Shown here: positions 54,901 through 64,000 of the stretch, one piece after another | How the letters are laid out: each line of letters opens with the position of its first letter | Numbering within the stretch: position 1 is the stretch's first letter | Source of the DNA: Metellina segmentata | Lineage: Eukaryota; Arthropoda; Arachnida; Araneae; Tetragnathidae | Assembly: GCA_947359465.1 (NCBI GenBank) | Contig: OX375872.1 | Location: 18,336,018 to 18,400,017, forward strand | DNA length: 64,000 nucleotides | Reading direction: 5' to 3' | Notes under the pieces: model-generated | Database searches by the model: none | Told to the model about the DNA's origin: nothing | Seen by the model: the letters and a program-made list of their open reading frames with translations, nothing else | Made by a program: the position numbers and the translations under genes

Positions 54901-55623
54901 GCCTCCACTTGTGATTTCTAGACGCGGCTACCAAAAAATAGCTGCCGCAGAAAATCTAAAAGGTGCACACATTGCCATAGATAAATCGTTGAATTAGAAT
55001 AGTTTTCCAATGGATGTCATTGAAACTACTTGTGCGATAACTCTTTTACTTCGGGAGAGAAGTATACGGTGGAAGCGTCGTTATTGGGTACATCAAATAA
55101 CAAGTCAAAGGTTATTGAAGGGCAGTTTTACAAGTTATTTGAAGATTTATGTGAGCACCATTCAAAGTTTTTCTAGTATTACCCAATGACAAAAAGTAGT
55201 TTTGATGAATTGTTGGGAATAATTGATCCATCAATAACAAATCTTCAATTTCTCTAAATTCTTCTTATTTTCAATATTTTTAAAAAAGTAACTCAGTATC
55301 AATTACTATTAATATTCGTCCATCATTACTTCCGGTAGATTCGTTATTAGACATTTTAGACAAGTATTTGAAGTGTTTTAAACAGAGAGCAGAACAAGAC
55401 TGCTTCGAAACTGTGACTAAACTATCGCAAGTGGGTGCATGTCCTTTCCTGTCTGTGTGATTCATAGGGTAGAGCTACAGTCTCGTCGCAGATAAAATAG
55501 GACTGTTTGCAACTTTTTAATCGCTGAGATTGTTTAGTCGCAAGTTTGTGAACTTGTATTTGAAATAATGAGTTTTATTTTTGCGACTGAAAAATTGAGT
55601 GACTAGATATCGCAAGTGGAGGC
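54901..55623 (+). mobile_element. PIF/Harbinger element, internally deleted
   Basis: Left end GCCTCCACTTGTGATTTCTAG (54901). Right end reversed GCCTCCACTTGCGATATCTAG (55623). The preceding TAA and following CTA fit a degenerate 3-bp target. A second subterminal motif (ACTATCGCAAGTGGG at ~55422) repeats the terminus. The interior holds an N-terminal transposase remnant and nothing of the catalytic core. Confidence 0.82.
55055..55250 (+). pseudogene. Harbinger transposase N-terminal remnant
   Basis: RWKRRYWVHQI (about 55070-55102), then after a +1 frame change EGQFYKLFEDLCEHHSKFF-stop-YYPMTKSSFDELLGIIDPSI (about 55117-55242). This is the conserved HARBI1-like sequence preceding the nuclease domain (RRWWVHP..., G.F..L..DL..D..KFF.Y.RM....F..LL). 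One frameshift and one stop are present, and the DDE region is absent. Confidence 0.83.
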
Positions 55624-55639
55624 CTAGACTGACGCGAAA

Positions 55640-56290
55640 AGTTTGATTTATTGAACTCTGGAAGAACTTTTATGTATGGACAAGTTTTGACAGTATCATG
55701 TGTATTGGTGGTAGTTTAGAATAAATTGAGATATTGTGAATTTCAATTTTTAAAATGAAATTTAATTGCATTGACCTTGCGCAGTTGTTTCAATATCACT
55801 TTACTATGGTGAATCCAGTGAATTTTCGATGGGTAGGCTGTCACTCTAAGGTAACTATATGCTGCAAGAGGGTAAATAGGTATTTTTATTATCGTCCTAC
55901 TGGAGCAACACATCGGGCTATTGACGATGGTCTGAGATCAATTACAACGGGAAAGATCCGAAGACAACACAATGTAATTTTGCACCACGGTCAGATGACG
56001 AGGCAACACTTGAGGTCTGCTGCAAGAGGGAGAGAATTTTTAGCTCTGGTCTGGCCGTCGTTCTACAGTAATTTTCTGCTGTAAGTGGGAATGTATACTT
56101 TCTGTTGGTTTGGCTGTCGTTATACGGTCATTATTTACAGCAAGAGGGAATGCATATTTAGTTTTGGTTTGTCTGTCACTCTACGGTCTTTGTTACCTGT
56201 AAGTGGGAGTTAATATTTATTTTGTCAGACTGTCTCTCAACGATCCTATTTTGGAGCAAGAAAGATAATACATTTTTGATACCCAAATGG
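55640..56290. repeat. Minisatellite ~60-70 bp units, split by a SINE
   Basis: Units of the form GTTTGGCTGTCGTTCTACGGTCATTATTTGCTGCAAGAGGGAATG occur at about 55825, 56048, 56108, 56168 and 56230. The first is separated from the rest by the SINE fragment at 55873-56018. Confidence 0.75.
55873..56018 (-). repeat. SINE family A, 5'-truncated, 12-bp TSD
   Basis: Tail GTATTTTTATTATCGTCC, then the body to ACAACACTTGAGG. It is flanked by GCTGCAAGAGGG on both sides (55861-55872 and 56019-56030). The motif also belongs to the host minisatellite, so the duplication is likely but not proven. Confidence 0.8.
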
Positions 56291-57029
56291 AGCGTAAAAG
56301 TAAAACTCGATATTTTTCAATTGAAAAAAAGGTTGATTAACGACTGTACCATGACAAAATTTGTATTGATAAAGTTGTAAAGATTTTTATAAACTGTTTT
56401 AAATGGTAAAATCTTTTTAAATTAGAAATTTATCCATCTCTTCCGTAAGCAAAACCATTTTAGTTTCTAATTCAGCAAATATTGAAACTTCATACGAAAT
56501 TTAATGAAATAAAGAGTTTTATCTCATAATATAAATCATATCAAAACTTCACGCAGAAATGTTAATACAGTTTGATTTACATAGTAAAATTTATATTATT
56601 TTTATTATCTTGACATTGCAAAAATCCACATTCGATAAGATTTCAACAATCAATCCATAACAGCTTCTTCAAAAGATATTATTTCAAGTGGACTTCAAGA
56701 AAGAGCAGAATATATAATTTTGTTATACTAAATGTAGGATGCCTGTTTAGAAATGATATAAAATGTTCGTATACTGATGTACTATAGTACATAGTTTGAC
56801 AAATTTAATAGATGCTCTTACAAAAATCCATCTGGTAGATTTAAAGTAGCTTTTTTGTATACATTTTTCTTTTATAACAGGCTTCAGTCATACTAATGCC
56901 CTAAGATGTCAAAAAATCTTTAAGTCTCTTCAAATAACTGAAGTGTCATTCTGAACATATTGAATGTTTGAAAGAATATTTCAAATAGAAAGTAATTTTA
57001 ATTCGATAAAATTAATTCAATATTCAATT
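56291..57029. other. Unassigned AT-rich sequence
   Basis: No feature recognised before the BEL LTR. Confidence 0.4.
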
Positions 57030-57225
57030 TGTTGCGAATGCGAGCGCGTGGAGAGAGGCGGAAAAAAGGGGTCTTTTTTTATGTTTACCACTTCCATGTT
57101 GCTGTTTTTGTACGAATTGGGTGTGTCACATATAGTGCGTGTCAGAAAATATAATTGTTATATTCTTTCTATTTCAAATACATAATTTTTAACTTAGAGA
57201 ACTCGTTATGTGTTCTTGAGTGGAT
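57030..57225 (+). repeat. BEL/Pao 5' LTR
   Basis: Starts TGTTGCGAATGCGAGCGCG and shares ~196 bp with 62804-63000: GGAGAGAGG.GGAAAAAAG, ATGTTTACCACTT.CATGTTG, ACGAATTGGGTGTGT, TTCTTTCTATTTCAAATA.ATAATTTTTAACTT, and TGTTCTTGAGTGGATT at the end. By eye the two differ at roughly 15-20% of positions, so the insertion is old. Confidence 0.85.
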
Positions 57226-57479
57226 TTCCTTGAAATATTCTTGAGTTTCAGTGAAGTTTCGACGGTCAGGATGATTGCTTCTCACCCGGGACACAAATGA
57301 TGGAGGACAATTCTTATTTCTTCCAATTTGAAAAATATTATTTCTATATTACAACTGCTGGAATTGTAGTGATTATAAAGGAACTTTCGTTTTGAATATA
57401 CGGAATTTTGCCTTTGAACTAATGGAATCTTCGTTTTTGAACTTGATTAACTTATGTTTTCGAAAGTATTTATTAAATA
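57226..57479. other. BEL/Pao leader region
   Basis: Lies between the 5' LTR and gag. The primer-binding site should directly follow the LTR, but I cannot identify which tRNA it matches. Confidence 0.45.
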
Positions 57480-57509
57480 TGACTGAACGTCCCTTTGTAA
57501 TTTGTAAAA

Positions 57510-58430
57510 AGAAACGAGCGTATTGCGATCGTCCGTTAAGAAAATTAGTAAGAGATTGGAAACAATATTAGAAAAAACGAAAGGAGACAAAAATGAAATA
57601 GAACAGACACTAGAGGAGTTAGATAGCACTTTTGAGGATTTAAAATTAATTCATAACGAACTGGTACGTCTTTTAAAACCGGATGATGTAGACAAAGAAT
57701 TACAATAAGCGGAATCATATTGCAAAAAGTTCGTAGTCTGGAAGTTTAAAGCTAAGAAGCGTTTGCGTGCTTTAAATCAGTCCGTTACCAGTAAGCCTCT
57801 ACCACAAGCAAATGCAACCATGGAAGGACGAACTTAAACCGGAATGTAAAAATGAAATTGCTAAAAATAACGATTCCTTGATATTATGGAGATGTGAGTC
57901 AGTGGCTCACGTTTTAGAATTATTTTGAAACGGCAATTCATAAAAATGAGTCTAGATCCAGTGGACAAATTTATTTATCTTAAGGCGCAATTAGGAGGTT
58001 GTGCGTTGAGTACTAATGAAGGCTTTGATATTTCGTCCGAAAATTACTTGAAGGCAGTAGAACTGTTAGAAGATCGATTCAGTCGAAAAGATGTTTTAAT
58101 AAAAACACACATGCATGACCTGTTACGAATCGCACCACTTAAACGGTCCAACCACATCAAACGGTCCAACCACATTAAAACTTTTTGACAACTGTCAAAT
58201 TCAAATAAGAAGTTTGGACTCTCTTGGAGTTTAATCTGAGACGGATGGACGTTTATTGTGTCCTATGATCTTGAAACTGTTACCTCATGATTTGATTCTC
58301 CAATTTCACAAGGAATTCAACAGTGGTGATTTCACACTGAATAATTTGATCGAATTTTTGAGTAAACAATTAAATTCACGCGAACGACGTGAATCATCGT
58401 ATTCCAATTATGATACTCAGATTCTTTGAC
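57510..58430 (+). pseudogene. BEL/Pao gag region
   Basis: An N-terminal coiled-coil-like segment (57523-57708; KKISKRLETILEKTKG...EIEQTLEELDSTFEDLKL) ends at a stop. A second frame at 57925-58188 has DPVDKFIYLKAQLGG, then SENYLKAVELLEDRF and KTHMHDLL, the pattern of the DUF1759 gag domain of BEL elements. The following 240 bp continue the domain in shifted frames (LFDNCQIQIRSLDSLGV; HDLILQFHKEFNSGDF; LIEFLSKQLNSRE). Gag would form the particle shell. Breaks lie at 57706, ~57835 and ~58185. Confidence 0.85.
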
Positions 58431-58539
58431 ATGACCACTCTTGACATAACGAAATAGGCGCCGTCGCTGAGAGATTCAAAGGGCGGAAGTTTGAAAGAAT
58501 CGCAACAACTGCTAATTTATTATCGAGTTCAGACGTAAA

Positions 58540-58960
58540 GGATAATAAATTATGTGTTTTGCTCTGACTCCCACTTGAGTTCTGATTGTAAATATGCTAT
58601 GGGTTTAACCCTGGTTGAAAGAAAAGCTATTTTATTTAAAAAGAGTGCCTGTTTTAGATGCATAAAAATGAAGCATGTTTCTCATGATTGTTAAGTGAAA
58701 ACAACTTGTTCTATTGGTAAAAAAAGGCATTCTGATACTATGGGTTTTCAAATTATTTTTGCACAAATGATAATAATGATACTCCAGTAGTGACTGAAAA
58801 AAAATACTGTTCTATCAAATCATTCTTGTACTAATGAGGCGTATCTTTAAACATTGATTGTGAGTATTAATGCTAATGGCTCTAAAATAATTTTATTAGA
58901 ATTATTATTGACACAGGTATCCAAAAGTCATACATTTCCACATTTATAGCTAATTAAATT
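58540..58960 (+). pseudogene. BEL/Pao zinc knuckles and aspartic protease
   Basis: About 58566-58694 has CSDSHLSSDC, then ERKAILFKKSACFRCIKMKH, VSHDC and a stop. These are the paired CCHC-type knuckles, with the first cysteine pair disrupted by a one-base loss near 58558. About 58909-58942 reads IIDTGIQKSYIS. The DTG is the aspartic-protease active-site triad of the DUF1758 family. Confidence 0.82.
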
Positions 58961-58968
58961 ATGTTAAA

Positions 58969-59510
58969 ATGTTTGGGAGATGCAACAGTCACTCATGGAT
59001 TTTTCGGGTAACATTGAGAAGTATTGACAAGAGTTATTACTGCGGAATTGAAGTGATGGACCAGAAAAAGATATGTGCACCTATTTCTAAACTGAAAGAT
59101 TACAGGTACATAAATCAAGTAAATTATCATGGAATTTTTTCAGTGACATTTTCATGAACCCAACATTGTCTATTTGAGAAAGATCCTAATGAAATTCATG
59201 TTAGTGGGAGCTGACATAGCAGGAAAGTTATTTTCTGGTGAAATCAAAAATATTACGGAGGGATTAACAGCCATGAATACACATTTAGGTTGGACTATTA
59301 TGGGAAAAACAGAGGAAAGGGAAACTAAATATTGTTCAAATACACTCTTATCGCTTCATGTTAATGAATCGAGTGGAGACTCGATACTCTTGGAATTCTC
59401 GATCCAGGGGAAAGGAAGAACAGGAAGGAGCTTGAAGAAGCTGTCAAAATTCATTTCCTGCAAAACATTTCCAGAGATGAAGGAGGAAGAAACATTGTGA
59501 GTCTTCCATG
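58969..59510 (+). pseudogene. BEL/Pao protease C-part and linker
   Basis: Two frames: DKSYYCGIEVMDQKKICAPI (59005-59090) and KFMLVGADIAGKLFSGEIKN, then GLTAMNTHLGWTIMGKT (59190-59310), the conserved end of the BEL protease region. A low-similarity linker follows and ends at a stop (~59498). Confidence 0.8.
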
Positions 59511-60541
59511 GATACAAGATTTTCCTCCTTTGTTAAACTGCAGAAACATAGCCGAAAAAAAACCTGAAGAATTGTGTCAAATCCCTAGAAAAGGCTGAAA
59601 AACTGAAGGACTATGAGGCTGTTTTTCATAACTGGTTAGATGAGGATATTATAGAAGAAATACATTTTGAGAGGAAAAATAATAACGAACATTTCTTAAC
59701 TCATCATCCATTTATAAAGAAAACTCTACGACGAAAGTCAGACCCGTTTTTGACGGTTCAGAGAGAGAAAAGAATTCACCATCCATGAACGATTGTCTCA
59801 AAAAAAAAAGGACCGAATGTTGTGGAGCTCATACCATCCATCATAAATAGAGTTAGATTTGGTAAATATGGAGTAATTGCCGATGTTGAAAAAGCATTTT
59901 TGTAAATCAAACTTCAAGAACAGGATAGACTATTTCAGAAGTTTTTATGGTGGAAGAATGGAAAGAAAAGATCCCAAGATGTTTCAACATAAACGGGTTT
60001 TATTTGGAATTTCGTCTAGCCCTTTTTTGATGGGTGCAACGTTAGAATATCATTTGCCCCAGCCCATTTACAAGAAACGGCTAAGAAGATCATGAACTTG
60101 TTGTATGTTGATAATTGTGTTTCCAGTGTAAGTAGTAAAGAGGAACTCGACAAATTCACTTCGGAGACTGAAATTCTTCTTAGTTCCGCCAAATTCAACA
60201 TTAGAGGGTGGGAGCACACAACCGAAAATGGAGTCCCAGAAGAGAGAAAAGTTCCTGTTTTGGGATTGAAGTGGAGACCAGATGCGTTGATACCTTGTCC
60301 GGTCAACTCTAAGGATTTCTCTGAGAATACTGAAAAACCAATAACGAAAAGGAAGATTCTCTCTTCTGTACATTGCATTTTTGATCCAATCGGATTTACC
60401 CGTCTGGTCACTCTGGGACCAAAATATATGTTGCAGGAAAGCTGGGAGATTAGAGTATCGTGGGATACAGAATTACCTGTTGAGATAGTCAATAAGTTTA
60501 AACAATGGCAGATGAAATTGGACAATATAAAATATATATAG
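59510..60541 (+). pseudogene. BEL/Pao reverse transcriptase
   Basis: Pieces: VRPVFDGSER (about 59735), SMNDCL, then FGKYGVIADVEKAFL-stop (59855-59903), KHKRVLFGISSSPFLMGATL (59980-60040), and a clean 149-codon frame at 60092-60541. That frame has LYVDN in place of the usual YVDD active-site motif, followed by WRPDALIPCPVN, KRKILSSVHCIFDPIGF and LQESWEIRVSWD. The second aspartate is Asn here, and stops elsewhere also inactivate it. A 192-codon ORF on the other strand (60016-60594) is a shadow. Confidence 0.9.
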
Positions 60542-61090
60542 AAATGCCCAGATGGTTTTTTGAACAATTTTTCACCTGGTACAAATGTACCCATTCATGT
60601 GTTCTGTGATGCCAGCAAGATAGCATATGCAACGTTCATCTTTTTACGAACTCAAACCGATCAAGACGCAACGTGTCAATTAGTGCAAGCTCGTAGTAGT
60701 TTCTCCTTTAAAATCGATTTCTATACCTAGAATGGAGCTTTTAGCATGTACGATTGGAGCTAGGCTTTAACATGCAACAAAAATTGATCTTGGGTTAGAG
60801 AATGTGCCTATTTTCTATTGGTCTGATGCAGGAAATGCGCTCTACTGGATCAGAAAAATGAAAACTGGGGAACATGTGTGTACAATCGAGTACAAGAAAT
60901 AAATTGGACTTTTAACGAATCCTGAGGATTGGAGACACATATCCGGTACTTTAAATCCGGCTGATCTTTCGTCACGGGGATGTATTGCTGAAGAATTGAA
61001 GAAAGGTCGCTGGTGGTAAGGACAAAATTGATTGAAATCCTGTGATAAATGGCCAGTCTCGGATTTTGAGGTTGTCAATTTGGAGAGACG
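60542..61090 (+). pseudogene. BEL/Pao RNase H region
   Basis: NVPIHVFCDASKIAYATFIF (about 60590-60650), then RMELLACTIGARL-like sequence (~60730), PIFYWSDAGNALYWI (~60810-60855), a TNPEDWRHISGTLNPADLSSRG-like block (60915-60980) and EELKKGRWW. The CDAS and WSDA aspartates of RNase H are visible. Frames shift at least twice. Confidence 0.82.
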
Positions 61091-61129
61091 AAAATCAGTA
61101 GTGTAGAGAGTATTACATTTACTAGAATT

Positions 61130-62636
61130 TCAACATACGACAAAATAATAAGAGTAATAGCATGGATATTTCGTTTTTACAAAAATGTCAAAGTAAAGAT
61201 TGATGAAAGAAATTATGGTGGTCTGAATGTTGAAGTGATCGAAAAGGCTGAAAAAAACAGTATTGAAGCAAGTTCAGCGCCAAAGCTATGGAGAAGACTG
61301 CAAAGCAGGAATATCTCAAATGCAAACGCTACTTGATTCAGATGGCCTGTTAAGAGTCAAATCAAGAATTAGCATGAGAAAGGATTTAGAAAATTGTCGT
61401 TATCGCTCATAGTTTTTCATTCTAAACACTATTGTTGCTTAACTAATTTTGAATATACATAATGAACTCTGCCACACAGGTCTTTAGATTAGAATATCCA
61501 CTCTACGCGAGAAATATTGGATACTTAAGAGTAGAAAAAAGATAAGGCGAGTTCTCAGTGGATGTATTAAAAATAAGATATTTACAGTTCGACCTTCAGA
61601 AACTCTCAGTGCACCTCTTCATGAAGATCGAGTTAGAGAAGCCCAAGTATTCGAAGTTGTTGACTTGTGTGGCCCTTTGGTTTTAAGGAATATAACTAAA
61701 TGTTGGATAGTACTATTTACATGCGCCGTATTTCGTGCGGTCCATATCGAACCAGTTATCTCTTTATAGACAGATAGTTTTATTCAAGCTCTCAGAAGAT
61801 TGATTGCCCGAAGGGGTCGGCCAAATACTATTTACTCCGAGAGGGACAAATCTAGTCGGAACATCCAACGAGCTGAAATCGGTTGACTGGAAAAGATTGC
61901 AGATTATGCTTCAGTGAAGAGCATCAGTTGGAAATTCAATCCTCTTTCTGTATCTAGTCATGGTGGGGTGGATTTTGGGAACGCCTGATTGGCATGTTAA
62001 AGAACATACTTTGAAAAGTTCTGGGAAGGTCTTGTCTGCAGTATGAAGTACACGATTCTTTGCGCTGGTGAAAGTGTTATTAATGCAAGACCATGAACGT
62101 ATCTTTTCGAAGACAGTGATGCTTTTGTAGTTTTGACTCCTGCCATGTTCTTACAGAAAATCAGGATAAACAGGAGTTCCTGACGATGCCAACAAGGGAA
62201 ACAGGCGATTTGCTTATAAACAAATGCTACGCCAGCAGCTTAAGAAACGTTTTAGAATAACAGCAGCTTAAAAACGTTAGCAGATTAGAAACGTTTTAGC
62301 GAGTATCTAGGCCAACTCAGAGACTTTTCCAGTGTTCCAAGGGAATTTGACATTGAAGTAGGAGACATAGTACTAGTTGGTGACAGTAATTCTAAAAGAT
62401 CCAACTGGTTATTAGCTAAAGTTGTGAAGTTGCTTCCTGGGAAAGATGGGAAAGTGCGAGTCGTCGAAGTCAAAACTAAAACGGGAACCCTCTTATGGCC
62501 TGCCCAGAGATTGTACCCTTTGGAGATAATAGAATATGAAGAACCATCAGTTCCTGAAAGGGATTCACAACCGATTGTGGAGGATCAAGAACCAGATTCC
62601 GCTTCTGTGGACGTATCTGGTACAGTGCCTGTCTAA
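61130..62636 (+). pseudogene. BEL/Pao integrase and C-terminal domain
   Basis: Zinc-binding region remnants (LLRVKSRISMRKDLEN; HNELCHTG), then ISTLREKYWILKSRKKIRRV (~61500). The core has DRVREAQVFEVVDLCGPLVL, IVLFTCAVFRAVHIEPV and ALRRLIARRGRPNTIYSERD (61630-61850). The aspartate of DLCGP is present, and the second acidic position reads SERD instead of SDN. A final clean frame at about 62330-62636 has IEVGDIVLVGDSNSKRSNWL, GKDGKVRVVEVKT and RLYPLEI, the DUF5641-type tail. Many stops lie between. Confidence 0.87.
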
Positions 62637-62803
62637 ATAGAATCTCCAGGTCTAGATAAAAACCGAATTCGAAGGTCAAGATTTCGACGATCTTTAAGAC
62701 CTGTCCACCTTTAAGACGTGAACTGATTCCTGAGTTTCATGAACCTGAAACTCAGAGTTGGGAGGATAAAACGAATGCAAGCCTGTTCTTGTGTATGAGG
62801 ACC

Positions 62804-62998
62804 TGCCGCGCATGGAAGCGCGGGGAGAGAGGAGGAAAAAAGAGGACTTTTTCGATGTTTACCACTTTTATGTTGTTGTTTTTTAACGAATTGGGTGTGT
62901 AACCGATAATGCGTCTCTGTAAATATAAGTGTTGTTCTTTCTATTTCAAATATATAATTTTTAACTTTGAGAATTCGTCTCCTTGTGTTCTTGAGTGG

Positions 62999-63000
<2 letters not shown>
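62804..63000 (+). repeat. BEL/Pao 3' LTR
   Basis: Starts TGCCGCGCATGGAAGCGCG and is collinear with 57030-57225. It stops at GAGTGGAT, where (TA)n begins, so the last bases and any target duplication are replaced or hidden. Confidence 0.85.

Positions 63001-63070
<70 letters not shown>
63001..63070. repeat. (TA)n(CA)n microsatellite
   Basis: 60 bp of TA followed by CACACACACACA. Translation gives IYIYIY runs in ORFs on both strands, which are not genes. Confidence 0.97.
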
Positions 63071-63072
<2 letters not shown>

Positions 63073-63189
63073 GAGTTATTCAAAATGAATCATCCGATAT
63101 CAAAATTCTATATTTTCCAAAATAAACGACACAGAATGTTAAGTAATACACACATGAATACAAAGGAAATATATGAAAGTTTTATACTG

Positions 63190-63640
63190 TGACGAATAAA
63201 TGGCGCCCGTGTGTTCTTCGTGAAGCTATTTCACGAAAAATGTTTTTACGGAAATAAACAGGCACTGGCAGTACCTATTGGGATATGTTACAAATCTGGT
63301 TTTCCCTCAGATAAAGAAAGATCTCTCCAACTTCGTTTTCCAACAAGATGGGGCACCACCTCACTGGGCTACAGTGGTTCTCCGTTTCCATAACACGGAG
63401 CTACCTCGCAGCTGGATCGGTCGTAGTGGACCAGATGACTTGATGTTACACAGCTGGCCACCTAGGTCACCTGATATGACCCCATGCGATTTTTTCCTTT
63501 GAGGGTTTGTAAAAGATAAAGTTACAGCGCCCCTATCTGCGAAATAAGGAAGTTCAAAACATATCTCGAAAACTAGAGGGGATAGGTCAAAAAGTTCAAC
63601 TAAAAAGATGTGCACAATAGCATAATAAGAACACAGAAAT
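63190..63640 (+). pseudogene. Tc1/mariner-type transposase, C-terminal half
   Basis: A mid-protein frame begins near 63195 (CVLREA). After shifts it is clean at 63278-63502: FVFQQDGAPPHWATVVLRFH, then WIGRSGPDDLMLHSWPPRSP and DMTPCDFFL-stop. QDGAPPHW and WPPRSPD.TPCDFF are the second and third catalytic blocks of DDE transposases of the Tc1/mariner superfamily. The N-terminal DNA-binding part is missing, and the tail (FVKDKVTAPPLSAK-stop) is broken. It abuts the BEL-(TA)n end. Confidence 0.88.
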
Positions 63641-64000
63641 AAAGTTTAATCGAGTTATCTGTAAAATTGTCGGAGATTCGCGATTGAAATTTGAACTATT
63701 CCATACCCTGAAAAAGGGGTCGTCCTGAAATTAAAAAATGTGTTCTCAGGTGTTATAACAGTTTTTCTGAGTTATAATAACGGCGAATTTAAATTCAAAC
63801 AACAAGAAAAAAGATAAATAAATAATACATCTGAAAAACGCACTCCGGAAAATTAAAAAATACTGAAGATCCGAAATCTCAATTTTCTCGCGCAACAACT
63901 AAAATACACGATTAAAGTGGTTAGGAAACAGCGACTTCCACTATAATCAGTATTATGAGATGGTGCTTTTCTATGGCCAATGCCAACTTGTGCGGTCCAG
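63641..64000. other. Unassigned sequence downstream of the transposase relic
   Basis: CCCTGAAAAAGGGGTCGTCCTGAAATT (~63705-63731) may be near the transposon's right end. I cannot confirm an inverted partner. Confidence 0.35.

Larger units (their letters stand above)
57030..63000 (+). mobile_element. BEL/Pao LTR retrotransposon, full-length but dead
   Basis: About 6 kb with two LTRs. The internal order is gag, zinc knuckles, aspartic protease, RT, RNase H, integrase and C-terminal integrase-associated domain, which is the BEL/Pao layout. Frames change many times and stops are frequent, so no complete polyprotein exists. Only one LTR border is clean; the 3' LTR runs directly into (TA)n. Confidence 0.92.

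Noticed and set aside
60016..60594. 192-codon minus-strand ORF
   Set aside because: Antisense shadow of the BEL reverse transcriptase; the plus strand carries the conserved motifs.
62711..63192. ORFs of 118 and 65 codons on opposite strands
   Set aside because: Both are held open by the (TA)n tract, giving IYIYIY runs; the rest is LTR sequence.

Overview
This window is A+T-rich eukaryotic DNA with almost no host coding sequence and a very dense, layered repeat landscape. I see no operons, ribosome binding sites or other bacterial signals. A spliced exon, tRNA-derived SINEs, BEL/Pao and gypsy-like retrotransposon relics, Helitrons, and hAT, Tc1/mariner, Tigger, Harbinger and TTAA-inserting elements all point to an animal. 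The TE protein types and the SINE type fit an arthropod best, and I lean to an arachnid (spider-like) genome. That last step rests on memory of similar sequences and is only moderately secure.

The one convincing host gene piece is a minus-strand exon at 29625-29869. It holds the first 49 codons of an SCY1-like 2 (SCYL2) type pseudokinase, with a good splice donor, a good upstream acceptor and two short upstream ORFs. I found no other exon of that gene here, so its introns are long or the gene continues outside the window. A second gene-like locus (39354-40858, minus) is a decayed transposase-like gene. It keeps one reading frame across a 75-bp intron but carries four in-frame stops.

Layout. 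0.3-5.4 kb: SINEs, a 240-bp satellite, a TTAA-flanked MITE and a 145-bp hAT MITE with a perfect 8-bp duplication. 6-9.4 kb: a 29-bp minisatellite, an 850-bp tandem duplication and SINEs. 9.4-11.6 kb: a complex tandem repeat carrying four palindrome-rich TTAA MITEs. 12.4-13.1 kb: a TA-flanked TIR element. 13.6-23 kb: several tandem arrays, SINEs and a deleted mariner. 23-29.5 kb: AT-rich sequence, one long TTAA element and a 150-bp tandem array. 29.6-33 kb: the SCYL2 exon and a SINE/MITE cluster. 34.3-38.1 kb: a tandem array split by a 2.2-kb insertion that holds Helitron and Tigger pieces. 39.3-43.1 kb: the transposase-like pseudogene, a chimeric SINE, about 470 bp of (TA)n and a Helitron. 43.5-51 kb: minisatellites with nested Helitrons, TIR elements, a BEL integrase relic and an 800-bp hAT element. 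51-56.3 kb: a gypsy-like gag relic, two long TTAA elements and a Harbinger relic. 57.0-63.0 kb: a nearly full-length dead BEL/Pao element with both LTRs. 63.2-63.6 kb: a Tc1/mariner-type transposase fragment.

The parts do not form a pathway. What organises the window is successive insertion: at least six tandem arrays or older elements are split by a younger insertion whose borders can be read. The most unusual items are two otherwise unrelated TTAA-flanked MITE families that both carry internal arrays of ~40-bp self-complementary units, and a set of SINEs that share one central domain but have different tRNA-like heads, including one chimera.
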